Assembly (NCBI GenBank): GCA_958296055.1
Contig: CATQHS010000001.1
Coordinates: forward strand, 1,252,277 to 1,316,276
Source: an uncultured Acidimicrobiales bacterium
GTDB lineage: Bacteria; Actinomycetota; Acidimicrobiia; Acidimicrobiales; Aldehydirespiratoraceae
Length of the DNA stretch: 64,000 bases
Reading direction: 5' to 3'
Positions 29,516-38,101 of the stretch are shown here, piece after piece (positions within the stretch are counted from its first letter, which is position 1; every line of letters begins with the position of its first letter). The position numbers and the translations under genes were made by a program. A model generated the notes under the pieces. That model was not told the DNA's origin. It ran no database searches and saw nothing but the letters and a program-made list of their open reading frames with translations.

Positions 29516-30166
29516 CTACGGTTCGGGGGGTTCGGTCCATATGGCCGCGATCTCGGCCTCGGTGACCGGGCCGGGACGCAGCACGACGGGATCGGCGCCG
29601 GTCACGTCCACCACGGTGGAGGCGGCGCCGGGGCGGGGGCCGCCGTCGATGACCAGGCGGACCTCGGGCAGTTGCCGGGCCACCTCTTGGGCGGTGGCCG
29701 GGGTTTCGGACCCGTGGCGGTTGGCGCTGGTGGCGGCCAGGGGCCCCGCCGCGGCGGCCAAGCGGAGAAGGACTTCGTCGTCGGGGCAGCGGACGCCGAT
29801 GGTGGCGGGGTCGCCGACCCAGGCGGGGGCGGTCGGGGTCCGGGCCGCCACCAGGGTGAGCGGGCCGGGCCAGCGGCGGCCAGCCAGGCGTCGGGCCAGC
29901 GACGACAGCTTCACCAGCGTCTCGGCCTGGGCCACCCCGGTCACCAGCACCGCCACCCGGCGCTCGGCCGGGCGCCCCTTCAGCTCGAACAGCCGGGCCA
30001 CCGCGGCCGGGTCGGCAGCCGGCGCCACCAAGCCGTAGACGGTGTCGGTGGCCATGGCCACCGGCTCCCCCGACTTCAGCGCGGCCAGGGCCGCGGCCGC
30101 CGCCCCAGCCGGGTCGCGGCCGTCGATCACCGGCGCCGAGGGCCCCGGCGCAGGCAATTCGGTCAC
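29516..30166 (-). CDS. L-threonylcarbamoyladenylate synthase (Sua5/YrdC/TsaC)
   Basis: This 216-residue YrdC-domain protein contains PVAMATDTVYGLVA (Thr/ATP pocket), ELKGRPAERRVAVLV (the basic KxRP motif), RWPGPLTLV and TSANRHG. It makes threonylcarbamoyl-AMP from threonine, bicarbonate and ATP for the t6A37 modification of ANN-decoding tRNAs. The prmC-sua5 order matches other actinobacteria. It lacks the extra Sua5 domain. Confidence 0.92.
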   Translation of the reverse strand: MTELPAPGPSAPVIDGRDPAGAAAAALAALKSGEPVAMATDTVYGLVAPAADPAAVARLFELKGRPAERRVAVLVTGVAQAETLVKLSSLARRLAGRRWPGPLTLVAARTPTAPAWVGDPATIGVRCPDDEVLLRLAAAAGPLAATSANRHGSETPATAQEVARQLPEVRLVIDGGPRPGAASTVVDVTGADPVVLRPGPVTEAEIAAIWTEPPEP

Positions 30167-30233
30167 GACCCGGCCAGCCCGGTCGCGTGCGATTCGGTCA
30201 CTGTCGATCCGGGCTCCGGCGCGGGCGACCCGG

Positions 30234-31130
30234 TCACGGGCGGCGGGCGATCACGGCTCGGTCCCGGCCAGCTAGATCTTGCTCGACCCGCACCGGCGAG
30301 AACCCGGCCCGCCGAGCCCGCTCCGCCATGGGGCCGGTCTGGCCGGGGGCCATCTCCACCACCAGCGCCCCGCCGGGCCGGAGCCAGGCCGCGGCTCCGT
30401 CGATGACCCGGACCACGGCGTCGAGCCCGTCGGGCCCGGCCCGCAGGGCCAGCAGGGGCTCCCAGTCGGCCACCACCGGGTCCAGTTCGTCGCCGTCGGC
30501 CACATAGGGGGGGTTGGACACCATCACGTCGACCCGGCCCCGCAGTTCCTCGGGCAGGGCGTCGAACCAGTCGCCTTCGTGCAGGGTCACCCGGGCCGCG
30601 GCCCGGCCCGCGCCGGCCAGGTTGGCCCGGGCCACGGCCAGGGCCTCGGGCGACACGTCGCTGGCGTGGACCCGGGCCCGGGGGCACTCGACGGCCACGG
30701 CCAAGGCGATGGCCCCGGACCCGGTGCCCAGATCGACCACGGTCGCCTCGCCGGCCTCGGACCGGGAGGCGGCCTCGGCGATGGCCCATCCGGCCACGGA
30801 CTCGGTCTCGGGCCGGGGGATCATGACCCTCGGGTCCACGAGTAGGTCCAGCGAGCGGAACCCCCACCAGCCCAGGACGTACTGGAGGGGCCGGCCCTCG
30901 GACCGGGCCGCCACCATGGCGTCGAGCCGGGCTACGGCCCCGGCGGTGGCAGGCCGGTCGAGCACGGACGCCAGCCCGGCTTCTTCGGCCCCCGCGGCCG
31001 AGCCGACGATGTGGCGGGCGTCGGCGTCGGGGGTTTCCGCCCCGGTCCGGGCCAGCCGGGCCCGAGTCTCCCGCAGCAGGGCCCGCCACGGCACCGGGCC
31101 GCCAGCCTCAGCGGGGGGACCCGACCCCAC
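30234..31130 (-). CDS. prmC: Peptide chain release factor N5-glutamine methyltransferase
   Basis: This 298-residue class I methyltransferase has VVDLGTGSGAIALAVA (SAM motif I), the catalytic NPPY in VMVSNPPYVADGDE, and an N-terminal helical domain. PrmC methylates the Gln of the GGQ motif of RF1/RF2. Its GTG start overlaps the end of prfA by 23 bp, so the enzyme and substrate are co-translated. Confidence 0.93.
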   Translation of the reverse strand: MGSGPPAEAGGPVPWRALLRETRARLARTGAETPDADARHIVGSAAGAEEAGLASVLDRPATAGAVARLDAMVAARSEGRPLQYVLGWWGFRSLDLLVDPRVMIPRPETESVAGWAIAEAASRSEAGEATVVDLGTGSGAIALAVAVECPRARVHASDVSPEALAVARANLAGAGRAAARVTLHEGDWFDALPEELRGRVDVMVSNPPYVADGDELDPVVADWEPLLALRAGPDGLDAVVRVIDGAAAWLRPGGALVVEMAPGQTGPMAERARRAGFSPVRVEQDLAGRDRAVIARRP

Positions 31131-32187
31131 CGCTTTGGAGTTGGGCCTGCCGCTCGTCGTGCACCAGGGCGTCGCTGAGGTCGTCGAGCTCTCCGGCCAG
31201 CACCCGGTCGAGCTTGTGGAGGGTCAGCCCGATGCGGTGGTCGGTAACCCGGTTCTCCCTGAAGTTGTAGGTGCGGATCTTCTCGGACCGGTCGCCGCCG
31301 CTCACCTGGCTGCGCCGCAGCTCCGACTGCTCGGCCTTGGCCCGCTCCTGTTCGAGCCGCAGCAGCCTGGCCCGCAGCACCCGCAGGGCTTTCTGCTTGT
31401 TCTGGAGCTGGCTCTTCTCGTCCTGCATGGCCACCACCAGGCCGCTGGGCCGGTGGGTCACCCGGACGGCGGAATCGGTGGTGTTGACCGACTGGCCCCC
31501 CGGCCCCGACGACCGGAAGACGTCGATGTCCAAGTCGGCCTCGTCGATGCGCACTTCGGCCTCCCGGGCCTCGGGCAGCACCGAGACGGTGGCCGAGCTG
31601 GTGTGGACCCGGCCCTGGGACTCGGTGACCGGCACCCGCTGGACCCGGTGGATCCCGGCCTCGTGCTTGAGGCGGGTCCACGCCGACGGGCCCGACACCA
31701 GCCCGGTGGCCTCGCTGTACCCGCCCAGGTCTGAGGGCGACGCCGACAGCACCTCGAACCGCCATCCCCGGCGCTTGGCGAAGGCCTGGTACATGCCCAG
31801 CAGGTCGGCGGCGAACAAGTTGGCCTCCTCGCCCCCGGCCGCCCCCCTTATCTCGACGATGACGTTGCGGTCGTCGTTGGGGTCCCGGGGCACCAGCAGG
31901 CCCCGCAGTTCCTCGGTCAGGGTCTCGGCCGCCTCTTCGAGGTCGTCGAGCAACTGGCGCAGATCGGCCCGGTCCGGGCCCTCGGCTTCGGCCAGCATCC
32001 GGCGGGCCTCGTCCCGGTCGTCGGCCGCGGCCCGCAACCGCCGTCCGGCGGCCACTATCTCGGTGAGCTGCTTGAAGCGGCGGCCCAGCTCGGCCAAGCG
32101 CGGCGGGTCGGACTGCACGGCTGGGTCGCCGAGCCGGATCTCGATGTCGGCCAGCTCCGCTTCGAGCCCGGCGATCCGCTCCAGCAC
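31108..32187 (-). CDS. prfA: Peptide chain release factor 1
   Basis: This 359-residue protein has the GGQ loop SSGPGGQSVNTTDSAVR and the RF1-type sequence GIHRVQRVPVTESQGRVHTS; the PVT tripeptide identifies an RF1 reading UAA/UAG. It ends the peptide at stop codons on the ribosome. It lies upstream of and overlaps prmC. Confidence 0.96.
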   Translation of the reverse strand: MLERIAGLEAELADIEIRLGDPAVQSDPPRLAELGRRFKQLTEIVAAGRRLRAAADDRDEARRMLAEAEGPDRADLRQLLDDLEEAAETLTEELRGLLVPRDPNDDRNVIVEIRGAAGGEEANLFAADLLGMYQAFAKRRGWRFEVLSASPSDLGGYSEATGLVSGPSAWTRLKHEAGIHRVQRVPVTESQGRVHTSSATVSVLPEAREAEVRIDEADLDIDVFRSSGPGGQSVNTTDSAVRVTHRPSGLVVAMQDEKSQLQNKQKALRVLRARLLRLEQERAKAEQSELRRSQVSGGDRSEKIRTYNFRENRVTDHRIGLTLHKLDRVLAGELDDLSDALVHDERQAQLQSGGVGSPR

Positions 32188-32223
32188 GGCCCGAGGCTAC
32201 CGGGGCGCTTCGAAGGGAAACGG

Positions 32224-32817
32224 CTAGGGGGGCGGCGCCGCCGACAGCGTTTCCAGGAACTCCGCCACCGCGGCGACGATCTCAGCGTCGGCGGCCGGGC
32301 CGGGGTCGTGGCGCTGGCCCTCTAGGAGCTTCAGGGTGACCGGGCCGCCGACGGCGGCCAGCTCCCGCTCCAGTTCTTCGGGGGTTCCGAAGGGGTCGCG
32401 GTCGCCGTTGACCACCAGGGTGGGCACGTCGACGGCGCCGAAGTGCTCGACCCTCAGGCGCTCGGGGCGGCCGGGCGGGTGCAGCGGGTAGCTGAGCAGC
32501 ACCAGGCCGGCCGCGTCCAGGCCCTCGGCCACCGCCATCGAGCACATGCGTCCGCCCATGGACCGCCCGCCCAGCACCAAGCCGCCGGCGGGGGCCCCGA
32601 TCCGGGCCGCGAACGCCTCCGCCTCGGCCCGCACCGCGGCGATGAGCTTGGGAGGCCGGTCGGGGGCCCGGCGGCCCGCGGCCCGGTATCCGAACTCCAT
32701 GCGCCGCACCGGGATGCCCATTCGCCCCTCGACGTGGTCTTCGAGCGCCACCAGGGTCCGGTGGTCGGGGCCGCCTCCGGCCCCGTGGGCGAGCAGCAGC
32801 CCCGCTACCGACGACAT
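32224..32817 (-). CDS. Alpha/beta hydrolase (KANL3/TEX30-like)
   Basis: This 197-residue protein has an N-terminal LLLAHGAGGGPDH (oxyanion region), nucleophile Ser in GGRSMGGRM, catalytic Asp in VVNGDRDPFG and His in LEGQRHDP. The triad is complete. The compact form without a lid domain fits the KANL3/TEX30 group. Substrate unknown. Same strand as prfA, 36 bp upstream of it. Confidence 0.82.
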   Translation of the reverse strand: MSSVAGLLLAHGAGGGPDHRTLVALEDHVEGRMGIPVRRMEFGYRAAGRRAPDRPPKLIAAVRAEAEAFAARIGAPAGGLVLGGRSMGGRMCSMAVAEGLDAAGLVLLSYPLHPPGRPERLRVEHFGAVDVPTLVVNGDRDPFGTPEELERELAAVGGPVTLKLLEGQRHDPGPAADAEIVAAVAEFLETLSAAPPP

Positions 32818-33055
32818 GGCCCGACGTTAGCGATGTCCGTCTCGGCACCGGGCGCTACGCCCTTCCGCGAGCCAGCGGCCGGCGGGGCGGGCCATTCGAT
32901 GTCACACCGTCCGCCTACGGTGGTTCCGTCAGCGCTTCCCCCTTTTGGACTGTTCGGCTGCCGCGCAACAACCAGCGCAGGGAGGAGGCCGGCCATGACC
33001 GACCGCAGTGATCGAGATGCGTAGGCTGCCATTGGGACGCGAGGAAGGAGGACGG

Positions 33056-34105
33056 GTGCCTGATGGGGCCGGTTGCGGCGGCGCGTGGTCCGTGTTCAGA
33101 GGCGACGCCCTCGACGCCTACGCGCTATGGCCCGCTCCGTCGGTGATCATCTCCGACGGCGCTTACGGCGTGGGGGGATTCCCCGGCGATCCCCGGACCG
33201 CCGACGGGCTCGTCGACTGGTACGAGCCTCACGTCAAGGCGTGGGCCAAGCACGCTCACCCGTCTTCCACCTTGTGGTTCTGGAACACGGAATTGGGGTG
33301 GGCGACCGTCCATCCCCTGCTCGCCCGCCACGGCTGGGACTACGTCCAGACCGTCGTGTGGGACAAGGGCGTCGGTCATGTCGCCGGAAACGTCAACGGC
33401 GACACCATCCGGCGCTTCCCGGTGGTGACCGAGGTGTGCGTCTTCTACCGGCGTCGCCTCGAGTTCCCCACACCCGACGGGGTGATGCCCGCCAAACAGT
33501 GGCTGCGCTATGAGTGGCGGCGGGCCGGCCTGCCGCTGCATAAGGCCAACCAAGCCTGCGGGGTGGCCAACGCCGCCACCCGCAAGTACCTGACGCAGGA
33601 CTGGCTGTGGTACCTGCCGCCGGCGGAGATGATGGAGCGGCTCGTCGGTTACGCCAACGAGCACGGGCGAGCGGACGGGGCCCCGTATTTCTCCCTCGAC
33701 GGGGCCGCGCCCGTTACCGGCGCGGAGTGGGCCAGGTTGCGCGACACGTGGAACCACAGCCACGGGATCACCAACGTCTGGTCGGCCCCCCCGCTGCACG
33801 GCCATGAGCGCTACAAGGGCAACGGCCTGCGCTCCGCCCCCCGGGTTCATCGGCCGGGCCGAAACGCGGCGGTCCACCTCAACCAGAAGCCCTTGGAGTT
33901 CATGCGCCGGATCATCTCCGCCTGCACCAGCCCCGGCGACGCGGTGTGGGAACCTTTCGGCGGACTGTGCAGCGCCGTCGTCGCCGCCCTCTAACTCGGG
34001 CGCGACGGCTACGCGTCCGAACCCGTGGAGCACTTCGCCGATCTCGCCATCGAGCGGATCGAGTCAACTATCGACCGCCTAACCCCCGCCAGCTCGCGAC
34101 CGTGA
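33056..34105 (+). pseudogene. Beta-class DNA methyltransferase interrupted by a late TAA
   Basis: It starts at GTG after GAGGAAGGAGGA. Motif IV is SDGAYG and motif I (VWEPFGGLCSA) comes near the C-terminus, so the motif order is that of beta-class N4-C/N6-A methyltransferases. LNQKPLEF is the target-adjacent block. TAA at 33992-33994 cuts the frame after VVAAL. Translation of the same frame resumes with LGRDGYASEPVEHFADLAIE and ends at TGA 34103-34105, which overlaps the next gene's GTG. The lost 36 residues complete the SAM-binding fold, so activity is doubtful. Probable partner: the broken endonuclease downstream. Confidence 0.7.
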
Positions 34106-34771
34106 CCAATCCGCCCAGAGTGCCAGCCTCTCCGACGCCGGAACCCGGCGATCCGCGTACGGCTCTGATGCAACGGGTCAAGGAAGCGCTGCTGGCCCTG
34201 CCCGGCTATTTCAACTCCTCCACAAACATCGAAGGGATCAACGCCACCGACCTGTTCGCTCTCAACACAATGCTGGGAGCCACGATAGAAGTTCAGACGA
34301 CAGCTCGACTCCGGCGATTTCGATGTGGCGCTCGGAATAGAGCTAAAAGGCTGGTATGTGCTGGCCAAAGAAGCCGAGCCGAGCTTCAGGTACACGGTCA
34401 CGCCGGCCGCATGCACTCAGTGGGATTTGCTCGCGGTCGTCCCGTGGCATCTCTCGAACGTGGTCTCCGGCATTCCCCGAGTCGACACGCCGGGGCTCTG
34501 GTCGGCCCGACATGCCGCCGAGCACCGCAACCATTGGTGGAAGCACATCCGCGGCACGCAGGCGGACCGCACCATCACGTCGCCGGAGGTGGCCGCTCCT
34601 TACCGCCAACGCAAGAACACATCGGACAAGCCGGTCTACGACGGTGGAAGCAACTTCGGCCGTATTGCCCGCGTCGGCATCATGAACGACTGGATTGCTG
34701 ACATCCTCAGCCGACCGCTCGCGGGCATACCGACCCGAAGCTGGATCGAGTTCCTCAAGCAGCACGCTTGA
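34102..34771 (+). pseudogene. Frameshifted restriction endonuclease-like gene
   Basis: A GTG overlapping the methyltransferase's ancestral stop begins a frame that encodes LMQRVKEALLALPGYFNSST and FALNTMLGATIEVQ. The frame is then lost near 34290-34320. A second frame carries GIELKGWYVLAKEAEPSFRY, VTPAACTQWDLLAVVPWHLS and further conserved-looking sequence to TGA at 34769-34771. The ELK within GIELKGW could be the PD-(D/E)XK nuclease lysine. Restriction function is inferred from position after a methyltransferase and from this motif. The gene is broken and may also have an internal deletion at the junction. Confidence 0.55.
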
Positions 34772-34825
34772 CTCAGCTTTGAGTTGACCCCAGTCGCCCG
34801 GCAAATCCCAGCCGGGCCGGTCGGG

Positions 34826-35605
34826 TCATGGGGCCAGGAGGATGCGGCGGGCTTCGCTCAGGTCGGCGATGCGAGCCGCAGCACCGGGCCCGGCCCCGCC
34901 ATGGTCAGGGTGGGCTTCCCGGAGGGCGTCGCGGAAGCCGCGCTGGACCGCGGCCCGGTCGGGCAGGCGGTCGCCGCCAGCGAAGCCGAGCACCCCCAGG
35001 GCCCAGGCCACCGGGTCCGGCTCGCCCTCGCCTCCTATCGGCGGGGACGACCGGCCGGAGCCACCGGCCCGGCGTCGCCACAGATGATCCACGAAGGCCT
35101 GATCGGCCGAGATCGAATCGGCCCCGTTCCCGTTGTCGGGCACCGGGTCCGGGACGGCTCGCCAGGCCAGGCCGCGCCGGACGGCACCCATCGCCTCGGC
35201 TCGTTCGGCCGGCGGCAACGACCCGGCCGCATAGACGGCACCCAGCACCAACTGGCCGGGCCTGGCCCTCGACCCGTCGAGCAAGCTGATCACCCGGTCG
35301 TCGCGGCGGTGGAGCCGCTGCACGCTGCGGGTGAGCCCCACCCGATCGCTCTGGAGCCGATGGCGGAGCCGGGGCTGGGCTATCCGCCGGCCCTGCTCCA
35401 GTTCGTCGGCCAAGGCGAACACGTCGTCCATCAGTTCATCGGGTAGCTCGGAGCCGAAGCGGGCGCAGATCGCCCCCAGCAGAACCCCTCCAGCGGCCGG
35501 GCCACGGTGACCGGGGCCGCAGGGCAGCCAGTGCCGGCCCAGAGCCAGCCGGCGGGTGGGAGCGACAGGCCGGGAATGGAAGATCTCCAGCTCGGCCAGC
35601 AGCAC
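34826..35605 (-). CDS. Protein with C-terminal J-domain
   Basis: This 259-residue protein has, in its last 50 residues, QRGFRDALREAHPDHGG, which contains the HPD tripeptide that stimulates Hsp70 (DnaK) ATPase, followed by AARIADLSEARRILL. The first 200 residues are Arg-rich, with no recognised domain. The gene is probably a DnaK co-chaperone of special purpose. It is convergent with the broken endonuclease. Confidence 0.65.
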   Translation of the reverse strand: MLLAELEIFHSRPVAPTRRLALGRHWLPCGPGHRGPAAGGVLLGAICARFGSELPDELMDDVFALADELEQGRRIAQPRLRHRLQSDRVGLTRSVQRLHRRDDRVISLLDGSRARPGQLVLGAVYAAGSLPPAERAEAMGAVRRGLAWRAVPDPVPDNGNGADSISADQAFVDHLWRRRAGGSGRSSPPIGGEGEPDPVAWALGVLGFAGGDRLPDRAAVQRGFRDALREAHPDHGGAGPGAAARIADLSEARRILLAP

Positions 35606-35697
35606 GCCCGAACGTTAATGCCGATTCCGCGGTCGCGAACCGGCTGCATTCCGAGGGGCACCACTGCCTCGGGACCAGCAGGTGGCAAGATGGCGCG

Positions 35698-36450
35698 GTG
35701 AGCAACGAAACGGGCCAGGACCGGGCAGGCGAAGCCGACGAGTGGCTAAAGGACGAGCCGGGACGGGCCGAAGCTGGCGAGTGGCTGGAGTATGACTTTC
35801 ACGAGTGGGCCCTGGAGAAGCGGGTCATGCTCCAGCAGTTGCTGACCGCCGAGCAGGTCGTGCATTCCTGGCAGGGCACGACGCTGATCGTTCACCACTC
35901 GCTGGAGGAGAAAGTCGACGAGCTGGTCAACGAGGTAGAGGAGGTGACCGACGGCCGGGTCGATCTCGGCTCCGACCAAGTCGCCTTCGAGATGCAGGAC
36001 CTGCCCGGCGAACTGCATGACGATCTGTTGGAGAGCTTGGCGGCCGTCGGCATCCCCCATGAGATCGACGCCGACGGTGACTTGGCGGTGCGGGCCGAGG
36101 ACGAGGAGCGGGCCGAGGCGGTGATCAATGAACTGCTGGCCCGGGCCGGCGAAGCCGACCTAGCCGAGATGGACGGCCTGGAACTCAACGATCTCCTGAG
36201 CGAGCTGTTCGTGGCCTGCGACCGGCTCCGCCGCAATCCCCGCGACGCCGACGGCGTGCTGGAGGGGTTGAGCAGCGCCCGCCAAGTGGCGCAGGTGCGC
36301 ACTCCGTTCGGATTCTCGGCGGTGGACTGGAGAGCGGCCCGGGGAGCGGCCGACAAGCTGGCCGAGATGCTCGAGAGCGACGAAACCCCCGACGAAGACC
36401 TGCGCGTGCTGGCCCAGGGCCTGCGAGACGTCCTGCACCGGCTGATCTGA
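35698..36450 (+). CDS. Acidic protein of unknown function
   Basis: This 250-residue protein starts at GTG and is strongly acidic and Leu-rich. Two segments of about 45 residues look like repeats of one alpha/beta unit (WQGTTLIVHHSLEEKVDELV and GIPHEIDADGDLAVRAEDEE, each followed by a helix). The C-terminal part (DLLSELFVACDRLRRNPRDA) is helical. No membrane segments. The AT-rich island begins 18 bp after its stop codon. Function unknown. Confidence 0.6.
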   Translation: MSNETGQDRAGEADEWLKDEPGRAEAGEWLEYDFHEWALEKRVMLQQLLTAEQVVHSWQGTTLIVHHSLEEKVDELVNEVEEVTDGRVDLGSDQVAFEMQDLPGELHDDLLESLAAVGIPHEIDADGDLAVRAEDEERAEAVINELLARAGEADLAEMDGLELNDLLSELFVACDRLRRNPRDADGVLEGLSSARQVAQVRTPFGFSAVDWRAARGAADKLAEMLESDETPDEDLRVLAQGLRDVLHRLI

Positions 36451-36462
36451 TAAGCGTCTTAT
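36450..36462. repeat. Short palindrome at island edge
   Basis: ATAAG-CGT-CTTAT is a perfect 5-bp inverted repeat at the junction between the GC-rich gene ending at 36450 and the AT-rich operon. It may be a terminator for the operon or part of an integration junction. Confidence 0.3.
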
Positions 36463-36468
36463 ACGATA

Positions 36469-37443
36469 TTAGCTCATCCTCTGGCAGAGCGCAGTTGGTG
36501 CATTATCAGCCACAAATGTCCTGTGTGATGCAATATTAGGTTCTAAAGACGTTGGCGTGATTCTAATGCTTCCAGCACAACAATGACCTCGTCTACGGCC
36601 ATCAGAATATAGATCTGTTAGGTGATCTTCTGGTAGTTTCTCGCCTGTGAAGCAGTGTTGAGACATCTGAGTACACATTACATGGCAGTCAGAATCAGAG
36701 ATAACTGATCTAACAATTTCTGGGCGTGGATTTTGATGTATAGTCCGTCCGATCGAGAAGATGACTAATCTAGGATTAACGGCTGCAAGAAGATCGTTCG
36801 TGAATTTAATATTGTGGCTAGAATCTGAATGTGAGCTAACATTGCCTCCGTGATGAGGGAAGACTAGTACATCTGCCGAAACATCAATACCAGTTTCTAA
36901 TAGGTGCCTCAGGCCCACTTCATCAAGATCACCTGTCAAAAGGACCTGACGATCAGATAACGAAACCTTTATAACTGCACTGATGGTATTGGTAGTGATA
37001 CGCCTTCCCTGTTGATCAGAGGTACCTGGACCTGTAGCAGCAAGACCTTGTCGCGGAGCTAGAACCTCGGCTTTCGTATTCGCCCCTAACTCTAAGATAA
37101 GACCTTCAGTTAGATCAACTTTGAAGTCACATACTCCACGCCTTCTTCGATCATCTAGTGCGTAAACAAGGGCTTTCCACTGGCGACTATCTTTATTAGC
37201 ATCACTATTGATGTAAACAGTTCCGATTATAAAATTCTCCTGATCAAGAAGTGCAACAAGACCTCTTAAGTGGTCACTATCTGCGTGAGAAATCATTATT
37301 GTAGAGAGCTTAGATATGCCTGCTTTCTGAAGATACTCAAGAAGTGTAGTTTTAGACCCAGTATCTATGATAAGTACCATCTCACCGTCGCGTACGACAG
37401 CAGCGTTGCCATGTCCAACATCCAAGATGTTGATATCAGGCAT
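36469..37443 (-). CDS. ComEC/Rec2-like metallo-beta-lactamase-fold hydrolase (candidate effector)
   Basis: This 324-residue MBL-fold protein begins NILDVGHGNAAVVRDG. The metal site follows the ComEC nuclease pattern HxDxDH (ISHADSDHLRGL, residues 53-58), with LLTGDLDEVGLRHLL (about 169-183) and LVFPHHGGNVSSH (about 193-205). There is no signal peptide or membrane segment, so it is cytosolic. By family it is likely a nuclease or phosphodiesterase. It is the last gene of a four-gene operon and overlaps the receiver gene by 8 bp. AT-rich codon use contrasts with the chromosome. The link to the upstream kinase suggests an effector controlled by phosphorylation; this is inference. Confidence 0.8.
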   Translation of the reverse strand: MPDINILDVGHGNAAVVRDGEMVLIIDTGSKTTLLEYLQKAGISKLSTIMISHADSDHLRGLVALLDQENFIIGTVYINSDANKDSRQWKALVYALDDRRRRGVCDFKVDLTEGLILELGANTKAEVLAPRQGLAATGPGTSDQQGRRITTNTISAVIKVSLSDRQVLLTGDLDEVGLRHLLETGIDVSADVLVFPHHGGNVSSHSDSSHNIKFTNDLLAAVNPRLVIFSIGRTIHQNPRPEIVRSVISDSDCHVMCTQMSQHCFTGEKLPEDHLTDLYSDGRRRGHCCAGSIRITPTSLEPNIASHRTFVADNAPTALCQRMS

Positions 37444-38101
37444 CTAAATTCCAAATTATAAAAAATCGATCCGATGTTTGAGCACCAAGATTAGCCCACA
37501 CATGCGTCCTATATTCTATCTCAATCTTTGACGCAATTTCAGGGGTAAGGTCATCAAAACGGAGACGAATAGACTCCTCTAGTTGCCACGAAGGTACCGA
37601 CACATTAAAGTAAGGTTTCTCAATGCGTTCGACGACAAGTTGAGCGCGCCAAACCTTGCGCTCAGGTGGCACATTACCGCTCAATTCGTCCGCGCAAAGT
37701 GTAAGGGCTTCATGTAATTCATCGGGCTCATTCAGTTCGTTAGGTCTCCTGACAATAGGAATATAGCGAAGTAATGAACGTATGTCATCAATATCTGAAC
37801 CTCCAAAACGAGTACATAAAATAGCCAGCAAACCTGATTTAATGCATGCAGACACCAACCTAGCTCCTGTAAACTGAGCGTAATTTTTGTGACTGAGGTA
37901 ATGATCACATATTAAAGCGTTGGCTTCTGAAAAGACTTGAGATTGAGTATTAGGAATACTTGTCAACGGCCCCTTAATCTCTCTCATTCCAAGATCTGCA
38001 TCAGAAAGCATCCAACCGATCGATTCACGACTAGCAGCTTCGTCATCTACGACCGCAACCGTTGAAATCATATGTTGTCCGATATTCCACATACAGATCA
38101 C
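37436..38101 (-). CDS. Receiver-domain response regulator with unknown output domain
   Basis: This 221-residue protein starts at GTG overlapping the kinase stop by 4 bp (a second possible start is the ATG at 38071). STVAVVDDEAASRE supplies the acidic pair and ANALICDHYLS the phosphoacceptor Asp (about residue 66) of a receiver domain. The last 90 residues (VWRAQLVVERIEKPYFNVSV onward) show no DNA-binding helix-turn-helix and match no output domain I know. It may relay phosphate to, or regulate, the MBL protein or methylase directly rather than act in transcription. Confidence 0.72.
   Translation of the reverse strand: MICMWNIGQHMISTVAVVDDEAASRESIGWMLSDADLGMREIKGPLTSIPNTQSQVFSEANALICDHYLSHKNYAQFTGARLVSACIKSGLLAILCTRFGGSDIDDIRSLLRYIPIVRRPNELNEPDELHEALTLCADELSGNVPPERKVWRAQLVVERIEKPYFNVSVPSWQLEESIRLRFDDLTPEIASKIEIEYRTHVWANLGAQTSDRFFIIWNLDA

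Noticed and set aside
26658..30038. A 1126-codon plus-strand open frame
   Set aside because: It runs antisense through wecA, glyA, rpiB and tsaC-like genes, all of which have clear motifs; the long frame is a codon-bias artefact.
33992..33994. TAA in the methyltransferase as programmed readthrough
   Set aside because: The neighbouring endonuclease is also broken, so decay is more likely; TAA is the least leaky stop.
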